NCBI GenBank assembly: GCA_017861355.1 | Contig: JAGFXQ010000206.1 | Location: 1-6,379 of the forward strand | DNA: 6,379 nucleotides | Direction: 5' to 3' | DNA from: Bacillota bacterium | Lineage (GTDB): Bacteria; Bacillota; Clostridia; Lachnospirales; Lachnospiraceae | Shown: positions 1-6,064 of the stretch, piece after piece | Layout of the letters: each line of letters begins with the position of its first letter | Position numbering within the stretch: the first letter of the stretch is position 1 | Notes under the pieces: generated by a model | Told to the model about the DNA's origin: nothing | Database searches by the model: none | Seen by the model: only the letters and a program-made list of their open reading frames with translations | Made by a program: the position numbers and the translations under genes

Positions 1-1310
1 CTTTCAAAGAGATAGGATTTCTTAGCAAAACCAATTCCGTGCTCACCGGATACCTGACCTCTCAGTTCTCTTGCCTTTCCGTAGATCTTATCCATTGCTT
101 TTGTCATCCTCTCCTCCCATTCCTCTTCTCCCAGGTCGTCCTTCAGGATATAGGCATGGAGATTGCCGTCACCGGCATGGCCAAAGCTCTTAATACGAAC
201 ATTTACTTCTTTATATAAGCTATGGATATACTCCACCATCTCATTTACGCAGCTTCGGGGAACTACAACGTCTACTTCATCCATGTAGGTGGTAGAGCCC
301 TTGATTGCTTCAAGAAATGCTCCTCTTGCCTTCCAGATAGATTCTTCTCTCTCTGTGGTGTCACTGATCAGAATATCCAAGGCTCCCTGTCCGAGACAGA
401 TCTTTGCAGCACTTTCATATGCCTTCTCGATCTCCTGGGTCGAATTACCGTCGAATTTCAGGAGTAGATAGGCATCCGCGCTATTATCGGGGAACTTCTT
501 ACCCAGATATTTCTCGGCATCCATGATTACTTCTCTCTGCATGAATTCAATTGCAGTGGGCGCAGATTTTGATTTGATAATCATAGGAACGGTCCGAATC
601 GCCTGCTCTAAGCTGGGGAAGGGGATGAGCAAACTGATGGCTTTCTGCGGCAGGGGGATGAGCTTCAACGTCGCTTTGGTAATAATTCCAAGGGTACCTT
701 CGGATCCTACCATCAGATCCTTCATCGCATAGCCTGTACTGTTCTTAACTACCTTACCACCGAATTCCACGATGGCTCCATCGGGTAACACTACCTCAAG
801 TCCGCGAACATAATCTCTGGTTACACCATATTTCACTGCTCTCATACCACCTGCATTGGTGCTGATATTACCGCCGATGGTCGCTGATTTCTCACCCGGA
901 TCCGGAGGATAGAACAGATCTCTCTCCTGTACATAAGCTGCCAGTTCCATTAGCAGTACTCCTGGCTCTACCGTCACGGTAAGGTTATCTTCATCCAGTT
1001 CAAGTACATGGTTCATAAGAGTTGTATCCAGCATGATGCCATGCTCCATCGCTACCGAGGCACCCACCAATCCGGTTCCCGAGCCACGAGGTGTAACCGG
1101 TATATTATTAGCAAACGCGTATTTCATAAGTTCTGACACCTCTTCGGTTGAGGTCACCTTAACCACGATATCCGGATAACTGGTGGTATCGCTTAATTCG
1201 TCATGGCTGTATTCTTCATTGATATTCTCACCGTATAGTACCCGTTCCGGATCATTGATTAGTTTATTGATATAGATCAGATCCTCCTGATCAATTCTTT
1301 TATAGTTCAT
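1..1310 (-). CDS. lctD: FAD-dependent lactate dehydrogenase, GlcD family (3' end cut off)
   Basis: Flavoprotein that probably oxidises (D-)lactate to pyruvate in the cytoplasm and passes electrons to the EtfBA pair encoded just upstream. The frame is open from ATG 1310 to the window edge (436 codons). Visible FAD_binding_4 motifs are PRGSGTGLVGAS (about residues 74-85), PPDPGEKSATIGGN (135-148) and GSEGTLGI. The FAD-oxidase C-terminal domain shows FGHAGDGNLH (376-385) and SGEHGIG (421-427). In relatives of about 460-470 residues SGEHGIG lies near the C-terminus, so only about 30 residues should be missing. The start is set by GGAGGT at 1319-1324, 8 nt before the ATG. The gene lies 83 nt behind etfA, with two hairpins in the gap. 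Glycolate or another 2-hydroxyacid is possible from the family alone. Linkage to a lactate permease and Etf genes favours lactate. D-specificity is inferred from the family, not visible. Confidence 0.93.
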   Translation of the reverse strand, partial: MNYKRIDQEDLIYINKLINDPERVLYGENINEEYSHDELSDTTSYPDIVVKVTSTEEVSELMKYAFANNIPVTPRGSGTGLVGASVAMEHGIMLDTTLMNHVLELDEDNLTVTVEPGVLLMELAAYVQERDLFYPPDPGEKSATIGGNISTNAGGMRAVKYGVTRDYVRGLEVVLPDGAIVEFGGKVVKNSTGYAMKDLMVGSEGTLGIITKATLKLIPLPQKAISLLIPFPSLEQAIRTVPMIIKSKSAPTAIEFMQREVIMDAEKYLGKKFPDNSADAYLLLKFDGNSTQEIEKAYESAAKICLGQGALDILISDTTEREESIWKARGAFLEAIKGSTTYMDEVDVVVPRSCVNEMVEYIHSLYKEVNVRIKSFGHAGDGNLHAYILKDDLGEEEWEERMTKAMDKIYGKARELRGQVSGEHGIGFAKKSYLFE

Positions 1311-1332
1311 TATAATTAACCTCCATTCTACC

Positions 1333-1353
1333 TATTTGACACAGTATCAAATA
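1333..1353 (-). repeat. Intercistronic hairpin 2 (etfA-lctD spacer)
   Basis: Inverted repeat TATTTGA (1333-1339) and TCAAATA (1347-1353) around 7 nt. In RNA from the minus strand the stem extends to 9 pairs, including one U-G, with a 3-nt CUG loop. It ends 9 nt before the GGAGGT ribosome site of the dehydrogenase gene. No U-tract follows, so it is not a standard terminator. It could affect mRNA stability or dehydrogenase translation, or be a protein-binding palindrome. Which of these applies cannot be told from sequence. Confidence 0.5.
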
Positions 1354-1360
1354 TCTACCC

Positions 1361-1392
1361 AGTGTGAATTAAGCTACTCCATAATTCACACT
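1361..1392 (-). repeat. Intercistronic hairpin 1, directly after the etfA stop
   Basis: Perfect 11-bp inverted repeat: AGTGTGAATTA (1361-1371) and TAATTCACACT (1382-1392), with a 10-nt loop. It begins one base after the etfA TAA stop (1394-1396). On the transcribed strand it is followed by GGGTAGATATT, not a U-run, so it should not terminate efficiently. An mRNA-processing or 3'-end stabilising hairpin that sets the ratio of etfA to dehydrogenase is the likeliest role (inference). Confidence 0.6.
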
Positions 1393-1393
1393 T

Positions 1394-2578
1394 TTATCTG
1401 CTCGCTTTAATCTGACTGATCAGGTTCGGAATAATCTCATAGAGATCGCCGACGATGCCATAATGAGCTGTCTTAAAGATCGGAGCATTCTCGTCCTTAT
1501 TAATGGCAATAATATGCTCGGAGTTATTCATACCTGCAGTAAATTGTACTGAGCCGGATACACCCACCGTAATAATCAGCTTCGGTCTTACTGTTCTACC
1601 ACTTAAGCCAACCTGACGCTTCGCTTCTATCCAACCGGCTTCCATCATCGGTCTTGTACAGGCAAGCTGTCCGTCTAACAAATCTGCTAATTCCTGGACC
1701 ATGCGAAGATCTTCCACCTTCTTGATTCCTCTACCCGCTACGACCAGAACCTCAGAGGCCTCAATATGCTGTTCCTTTTCCTTTGCAATGATATCCAACA
1801 CTTCAATATTACTATTTAACCTATCCCCGCCGATCTCACAGGAAACGATCTCTCCTGTCTCCTCACTACTTCTCTTCGGAGCATCCATCACCTTATATCT
1901 CACGGTTGCCATCTGTGGTCTGTGATTCGGGGTCAGAATCTGTGCCATAATATTACCGCCAAAGGCAGGTCGTATCTGAACTAAGTCTGTCTCCTCGTTG
2001 ATATCAAGAATTGTGCAGTCCGCAGTCAGTCCGGTCTTCAATCGGGCTGCCAGTCTTGGCGCTAACTGACGTCCCACCGGAGTCGCCCCGATCAGTATTG
2101 CAGTTGGATGAAGCTTTGATACAAAATCTTCGAGTACTGCGGTATAAGGCTCTATCTTAAAACGGTCCAAACTCTGATTATCATAAACAAATATCTTATC
2201 TACACTATAATGAAGTAATTCACGGCTTTCCTCGGAGATATTACTGCCCATCATAATTGCATAGACCGGATGATTAATCTTTGCTGCCAGTTCCTTTGCT
2301 TTTCCAATCAACTCATATGTTACCGGATGGATGTTGCCGTCAATATGATCAACATAGACAGCAATTCCCTTCCAAAGGCTCTTATCAACCGAAGCAACCT
2401 TCTCTTCTACATATTCTACGGCTCCCTTGGGACCTTTCTTTACACATATCTTACACATCTTACAGGCTGCATTGATCGCAAGCTCTCCATTCTTATTCTC
2501 CATTGCATTAAACGGACAGAGCTTAACCATGTCTTCTATATTACCAACCAACCCTTGATTAATTACTAATTTCGCCAT
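1394..2578 (-). CDS. etfA: Electron transfer flavoprotein alpha subunit with N-terminal [4Fe-4S] ferredoxin-like domain
   Basis: Alpha subunit (394 aa) of the Etf heterodimer that shuttles electrons between lactate dehydrogenase, NAD+ and ferredoxin; equivalent to LctC of Acetobacterium. The first 60 residues hold C21-P followed by C39-x2-C42-x2-C45, four cysteines able to ligate one [4Fe-4S] cluster. This extension is absent from ordinary respiratory EtfA of about 310-330 aa and accounts for the greater length. The Etf alpha N-domain covers roughly 70-255 (GRQLAPRLAARL at 169-180). The FAD domain covers 270-390: AGRG (281-284), TRP...EAGW (308-316), QVGLSGRTVRPKL (322-334), GVSGSVQFTAGM (339-350) and AINKDENAPIF (358-368). 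The start has AGGAGG at 2587-2592, which overlaps the etfB stop codon; the two genes are 12 nt apart and probably translationally coupled. Symbol lctC would be equally suitable. Confidence 0.95.
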   Translation of the reverse strand: MAKLVINQGLVGNIEDMVKLCPFNAMENKNGELAINAACKMCKICVKKGPKGAVEYVEEKVASVDKSLWKGIAVYVDHIDGNIHPVTYELIGKAKELAAKINHPVYAIMMGSNISEESRELLHYSVDKIFVYDNQSLDRFKIEPYTAVLEDFVSKLHPTAILIGATPVGRQLAPRLAARLKTGLTADCTILDINEETDLVQIRPAFGGNIMAQILTPNHRPQMATVRYKVMDAPKRSSEETGEIVSCEIGGDRLNSNIEVLDIIAKEKEQHIEASEVLVVAGRGIKKVEDLRMVQELADLLDGQLACTRPMMEAGWIEAKRQVGLSGRTVRPKLIITVGVSGSVQFTAGMNNSEHIIAINKDENAPIFKTAHYGIVGDLYEIIPNLISQIKASR

Positions 2579-2590
2579 TGTCTCTTCCTC

Positions 2591-3379
2591 CTACACAAAC
2601 TTTAATTCCTGCAATTTGTTATGCAACTGATCCGACAGCTCCTGCTGTGTCCCCGTCCAGATCTCACGATGTGAATTAACTGCGGGGGGGAAGATTCGCT
2701 GTACCTGTGTCGGAGATCCGTTTAATCCATAGTGTTTCTCATCCTGATCCTCGAGCTGATCCAGACTAATCACTCTGATCTCCAGATCCTTGGTCTGTTC
2801 TTTCTTCAGATAGGAAGGAAGTCTTGGCATAAAGATATCTTTATCCACAGACAACAGACATGGATACTTTATCTTCGCAACCTCAATATCATGAGTCATG
2901 TCCATTTCTACCGTAATGAACTCCGGATTAATCTCAACTATTTTCGATACATTGGAGACGCTGGGAATGTTCAGATACTCTGATACCTCAGGACCAACCT
3001 GTGCCGTATCACCGTCCGTTGTCTGTTTTCCACATAGGATAAGGTCAAAATCGCCCAACAGCTTGATCCCCTGTGAGATGGTATAACTGGTTGCCAGCAC
3101 ATCTGCACCACCGAACCGGCGGTCCGAGATCAGAGCACCTTGATCCACACCCATAGCAAAGGCTTCCCGAATAACACTGGCTGCCTGTCCAGGACCCATG
3201 GTAAGAGCAGTGATTGTTCCACCCATTTCCTCCCTGATACGAAGTGCACTCTCGATTGCATATAAATCATAGGGGTTCATCTTGGATTCAATCCCATTTC
3301 TCTTTAATACGCCGGTTACCGGATCTACCTCTACCTTATTGCTATCCGGTACCTGCTTAATACATACTAAAATATTCAT
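2591..3379 (-). CDS. etfB: Electron transfer flavoprotein beta subunit (bifurcating type)
   Basis: Beta subunit (262 aa) of the cytoplasmic Etf; partner of the following EtfA and equivalent to LctB of Acetobacterium. It starts MNILVCIKQVPD, the usual EtfB N-terminus. NPYDLYAIE (35-43) and the signature CGKQTTDGDTAQVGP (116-130) line the nucleotide/flavin pocket. DGDTAQVGP is the form common in bifurcating Etfs, whereas respiratory EtfB usually carries a D-x-C-x-Q-T-G type motif (family knowledge). The C-terminal arm has GSPTQVQRIFPP (221-232). An in-frame GTG at 3391 would add four residues, but it overlaps the GGAGGT (3384-3389) that sits 4 nt before the ATG at 3379, so the ATG is chosen. 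The gene follows the permease by 70 nt with no terminator visible between them. A run of seven C (2684-2690) codes for Pro-Pro and leaves the frame intact. Confidence 0.95.
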   Translation of the reverse strand: MNILVCIKQVPDSNKVEVDPVTGVLKRNGIESKMNPYDLYAIESALRIREEMGGTITALTMGPGQAASVIREAFAMGVDQGALISDRRFGGADVLATSYTISQGIKLLGDFDLILCGKQTTDGDTAQVGPEVSEYLNIPSVSNVSKIVEINPEFITVEMDMTHDIEVAKIKYPCLLSVDKDIFMPRLPSYLKKEQTKDLEIRVISLDQLEDQDEKHYGLNGSPTQVQRIFPPAVNSHREIWTGTQQELSDQLHNKLQELKFV

Positions 3380-3449
3380 AATTACCTCCACTTTCTGTAG
3401 AATCTATCTTGATTGTAAATTGACTTATTTAAATTATTGACCTTCTCCG

Positions 3450-4991
3450 TTATCCGAGCACTCGTGATCCAATCATAGTAACAATTCCAACTATTACAAT
3501 AAATATAACAAAGTATTTGATGGTTCCTTTGAGTAGCACACTTTCCTGGCCCTGAAGACCTACCGCCGCCACAGCGATTGCGATGCTCTGCGGAGAGATC
3601 ATCTTGGCGGTTATGGCTCCTGCTGTATTCGAGGCTGCGATCCAGGATTGATTCAAGCCCAATGCGACAGAGGTCTCCAGCTGCAAGCCTCCGAAAAGCA
3701 CACTTGCACTGGTTCCGCTACCGGTTACAAAGGTTCCAATGGCGCCCAGGAAAGGAGCAAACAAGGGATAGAAGGGACCGGTTACCGTTACAAACATTAA
3801 GGCGATCGCTGAAATCATTCCACTATAGCCCATCAGTTTCGCGGTAGCCATAATACTGATGATGGTAACAATTGTCTTACTTAATTGAAGTATAGTCTTT
3901 CCAAAAATCTTCAGCATTCCAGTAAAGCTTGCGCCCTGCAGCTTACCACCCAGGAAGGCTGCCAGTATGATCCATACTCCGGGGGTAGCTATCCAGGAGA
4001 AGGTATAGGGTGCTGCATTCTCACCCGAATAGATCGGAACTGTGGTCTTAAACATTGTCAGAAATTCATTAAGCGATGGTATCAACTTGGAGGTAGCGAG
4101 TAAAAAGATAAAAATCAGGATAAAGGGACTCAATGCGGTCAAGGCCTGCTTACCGGATATTTTTTCACTCTGCTTCGCTTCTAATCGATACTTTGGATCT
4201 ACCTCACCTTTACCGAAGATCTTCGCTGCGATATAAGTACCGAGCATGGAGCACACCGAACCAATTACAACAGGAAGCTCAGCTCCCAGATACTTTGCTA
4301 CGACATATTCCGGTATTAAGAAGGACAAACCGGATATCAGGGTAATCATTGTTACTCCACGAAAGGCTTTCTTCGATTTACCGGTAAGGTAAACCAGGAT
4401 GAATGGAGTTAATAATATAATCGGTATCAAGATTAGTGCCGTATTGGTTGATAAGCCGAAGACATCCAGACCGGTTATCTTAGATAAGGTTGTCGTCGGT
4501 ATACCGATGGAACCAAACGCTGTCGGAGTAGCATTCGAGATTAGACATACGATCGCTGCAAAAACCGGATCAAAGCCCAGTCCCCAAAGCATACTGGCGG
4601 GTATTGCAACTGCGGTTCCAAATCCGGCCATTCCTTCCATGAAGCCTCCAAAACCCCAAGCTATGAATAGGACTAACACTCTTTTATCATTTGTTACATT
4701 TGCTAACATTTTCTTAATTACTTCCATATTACCGGTTGAAACACATACATTGTAGGTGAAGATAGCGGCGATTATTACTATGATGATAGGCCATAGCGCT
4801 AAAGCAGCGCCTTCTGCAACAGCCGTAACACTCTGAAGTACCGGCATCTTCCATACAAAAACCGCAAGAACATACGCGATCACTAAGGCAATCATACATG
4901 CTTTAAACCCTGGTATCTTCAAAGCAGTTAAAGCAACGATCAGCCAGATAATCGGCAATAGAGCTAAAACAAATGCTAATGTCATGTTCAT
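3450..4991 (-). CDS. lctP: L-lactate permease (LctP/LldP family)
   Basis: Integral membrane importer of lactate (related glycolate carriers exist) with an inferred proton symport mechanism. The 513-aa length is close to the usual 500-550 of the family. The protein is strongly hydrophobic throughout, with about a dozen candidate membrane helices and a hydrophobic N-terminal helix without a cleavable signal. Family motifs are GFGGFMEGMAGFGTAVAIP (113-131) and SNATPTAFGSIGIPT (152-166). A later glycine-rich segment, FLGAIGTFVTGSGTSASVLFG, is also typical. An in-frame ATG at 5003 has no ribosome site. The ATG at 4991 has GGAG six bases upstream, so it is preferred; this shortens the product by four residues. 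It is the first gene after the promoter at 5242-5270 and is read into etfB, etfA and the dehydrogenase gene. Putting the permease first differs from the A. woodii lct order, where it follows the dehydrogenase. Confidence 0.94.
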   Translation of the reverse strand: MNMTLAFVLALLPIIWLIVALTALKIPGFKACMIALVIAYVLAVFVWKMPVLQSVTAVAEGAALALWPIIIVIIAAIFTYNVCVSTGNMEVIKKMLANVTNDKRVLVLFIAWGFGGFMEGMAGFGTAVAIPASMLWGLGFDPVFAAIVCLISNATPTAFGSIGIPTTTLSKITGLDVFGLSTNTALILIPIILLTPFILVYLTGKSKKAFRGVTMITLISGLSFLIPEYVVAKYLGAELPVVIGSVCSMLGTYIAAKIFGKGEVDPKYRLEAKQSEKISGKQALTALSPFILIFIFLLATSKLIPSLNEFLTMFKTTVPIYSGENAAPYTFSWIATPGVWIILAAFLGGKLQGASFTGMLKIFGKTILQLSKTIVTIISIMATAKLMGYSGMISAIALMFVTVTGPFYPLFAPFLGAIGTFVTGSGTSASVLFGGLQLETSVALGLNQSWIAASNTAGAITAKMISPQSIAIAVAAVGLQGQESVLLKGTIKYFVIFIVIVGIVTMIGSRVLG

Positions 4992-5007
4992 ATTTTTCTC
5001 CATTCCA

Positions 5008-5043
5008 GCGCCACTGCGCGTAGTGATAGGTGAATGCCTTCAC
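5008..5043 (-). promoter_or_regulatory. Two small hairpins just before the permease ribosome site
   Basis: Two short inverted repeats stand between the leader and the permease start. GTGAA (5030-5034) and TTCAC (5039-5043) enclose a 4-nt loop; CACT (5012-5015) and AGTG (5022-5025) enclose a GC-rich 6-nt loop. In addition, CATTC and GAATG pair across the region, and GAATG (5001-5005) abuts the GGAG ribosome site. The stems are short, so a translational role is only a possibility. Confidence 0.3.
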
Positions 5044-5074
5044 TTTGATATTTGATAAAAAAATGAATGTTCGG

Positions 5075-5089
5075 ATTGGTACTACCAAT
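5075..5089. promoter_or_regulatory. Operator O2 for the FadR-family regulator
   Basis: Perfect palindrome ATTGGT-ACT-ACCAAT. The core TGGT-N3-ACCA is the site type bound by FCD-subfamily GntR regulators such as E. coli PdhR and LldR (established). It lies within the transcribed leader, about 84 bp upstream of the permease start and 141 bp (centre to centre) downstream of O1. The regulator gene next door encodes the matching protein class. Binding here could act as a roadblock or support a loop with O1 (inference). Confidence 0.75.
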
Positions 5090-5104
5090 TTATGAGGTAA
5101 AAAG

Positions 5105-5212
5105 AATGTTGCACACTCTGATCACTTAGCTTCTCAAGACAAATATGAATTATTATCTGCAGTATAAGAATTCATTTTGAATTGGTCGCTCGGTTAAGAG
5201 TTATGCAACACT
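5105..5212 (-). promoter_or_regulatory. Foldable mRNA leader with closing stem and inner hairpin
   Basis: RNA from the minus strand can form a long-range helix between 5198-5212 and 5105-5118. It has fourteen pairs, two of them G-U, with one bulged A and the core TGTTGCA/TGCAACA. It encloses a strong inner hairpin at 5140-5179: CAAA/TTTG, ATGAATT/AATTCAT and TTAT/ATAA, with a bulged A, one C-U mismatch and the loop ACUGCAG. A CUUUUUA tract follows the closing helix directly. The closing-stem-plus-hairpin layout resembles a cis-regulatory leader or attenuator. No known riboswitch class is recognised, and AT-rich spacers often give chance pairings. Confidence 0.4.
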
Positions 5213-5215
5213 AAA

Positions 5216-5230
5216 ATTGGTAGGACCACT
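5216..5230. promoter_or_regulatory. Operator O1 for the FadR-family regulator, at the transcription start
   Basis: ATTGGT-AGG-ACCACT has a perfect TGGT-N3-ACCA core with one outer mismatch. It begins 11 bp downstream of the -10 box, covering about +5 to +19 of the predicted transcript, where a bound repressor would block initiation or escape. Together with O2 it gives the two-operator arrangement known for E. coli lldPRD (established for LldR). The binding protein is probably the product of the gene at 5322-6044 (inference from protein class and adjacency). Confidence 0.72.
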
Positions 5231-5241
5231 TAGTAATTATT

Positions 5242-5270
5242 ATTATACTTACCTTCCTAAGTGATGTCAA
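5242..5270 (-). promoter_or_regulatory. Sigma-A promoter of the lactate operon
   Basis: On the minus strand, TTGACA (5265-5270) and TATAAT (5242-5247) are separated by exactly 17 bp, both hexamers matching consensus. Transcription should start near 5234, giving a leader of about 243 nt before the permease ATG at 4991. A promoter this strong needs tight repression, in keeping with operator O1 just downstream. CTAAGTG (5257-5263) and CACTTAG (5227-5233) form an inverted pair that brackets the -10 box. Confidence 0.88.
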
Positions 5271-5290
5271 CAAACGTCATTTTTTTAACA

Positions 5291-5309
5291 AACTACAGTT
5301 GCTGTAATT
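5291..5309 (-). terminator. Weak possible terminator after the regulator gene
   Basis: An 8-bp stem with one G-U pair (AACTACAG, 5291-5298; CTGTAATT, 5302-5309) and a 3-nt loop lies 12 bp after the regulator stop codon. In RNA it is followed only by UGUU and then A's, so the U-tract is poor and the stem is AT-rich. Termination may be partial, leaving read-through from the regulator into the lactate operon possible. Confidence 0.25.
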
Positions 5310-5321
5310 GGCAGATATGTA

Positions 5322-6044
5322 CTATTTCACAATTCTATCCGCATTGTCTCTCAGTTTTTCGTCAATTATTCCAAAGTGCTTATTTATCGCCTCGTACGCT
5401 AAGTTCTTATCCTTATTAATCAGGCTTTGCATCATTGCATTATGGGCTTCCTGCAGGATAATTTTACTATCCGGAGAGCTTAAAATCTCTCTTCTCAAAT
5501 CGACGATAAATTGATCAATCAGATCGGACAGTGCCTGAAGGATATTCATAATGAGTACATTTTGAGAGGCGGTAGCGATAGTATAATGCAGCTTTTTATC
5601 CAAAATAATATTATTTTCTTCGGTGGTATGCTCCAGCTCAGCCACAACTTTTGTCAATTCTTTTACCTGGGCTTCGGTAATATTATCAATTGCCAGCATA
5701 AGAGCCTGCATCTCAAGCCCACGTCGAAGCTGACTGATCTGCTGATAGTTAATCTGATTAAGCAGAAACATCATCGACATGGATTCAACCAGGTTATTCT
5801 CAAAATTCCCGGTAAGATAATTACCGGCTCCCTGTTGGCTTGAGATAACACCCATTATATCCAGTGTTCGGATAGCCTCACGGACAGAATTACGGCTTAT
5901 TCCAAGAATCTGGGATAGCTCACGCTCCGCAGGCAGTTTACTGCCGGAGGTTAGATTCCCTTCCCTTATCCGTTGCTTGATATAGTCAATTACCTTTGTA
6001 TAGGATTTTTGTTGCAACCCCTTCTCTTCTGTCCTGTCTATCAT
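5322..6044 (-). CDS. GntR-type transcriptional regulator, FadR/FCD subfamily (LldR-like)
   Basis: DNA-binding protein of 240 aa, typical for the subfamily, and probably the lactate-responsive repressor of the operon that follows. The N-terminal winged helix-turn-helix spans about 15-77: KLPAERELSQILGISRNSVREAIRTL is followed by the wing G-x-G-N-Y-L. The C-terminal FCD helical domain covers about 100-235. It shows D149-x3-H153, H201 and H223, the four metal/ligand positions of this domain, so carboxylate effector binding is plausible. An in-frame ATG at 6080 would overlap the esterase gene. ATG 6044 has AAGGAG (6051-6056) with 6-nt spacing and is preferred. It lies 20 nt behind the esterase, so both may share an mRNA. 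Two matching operators lie downstream. Pyruvate or glycolate as effector cannot be excluded. Confidence 0.88.
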   Translation of the reverse strand: MIDRTEEKGLQQKSYTKVIDYIKQRIREGNLTSGSKLPAERELSQILGISRNSVREAIRTLDIMGVISSQQGAGNYLTGNFENNLVESMSMMFLLNQINYQQISQLRRGLEMQALMLAIDNITEAQVKELTKVVAELEHTTEENNIILDKKLHYTIATASQNVLIMNILQALSDLIDQFIVDLRREILSSPDSKIILQEAHNAMMQSLINKDKNLAYEAINKHFGIIDEKLRDNADRIVK

Positions 6045-6064
6045 GGTATTCTCCTTCATTGATA

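Noticed and set aside
1334..1352. FNR-like palindrome (TTGAT...GTCAA) in the etfA-lctD spacer
   Set aside because: The spacing is five instead of four and one half-site is imperfect. The position inside an operon does not suit an FNR/CRP site; an RNA hairpin explains it as well.
2684..2690. Run of seven G (C on the coding strand) in etfB as a slippage or frameshift site
   Set aside because: The reading frame continues intact into a normal EtfB C-terminal arm, and no alternative product is evident.
4903..5088. A 61-codon minus-strand frame overlapping the permease start and its leader
   Set aside because: It overlaps the N-terminal part of the well-supported permease in another frame, has no recognisable domain and no good ribosome site.
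5057..5089. O2 palindrome plus the following T7 run as an intrinsic terminator
   Set aside because: The stem is only 6 bp with a 3-nt loop, and the U-run starts about 11 nt after it. Tight stem-to-U-tract contact is missing.
5181..5186. Third ATTGGT as a complete operator
   Set aside because: The opposite half (TCGGTT) does not match ACCAAT. It is at best a half-site.
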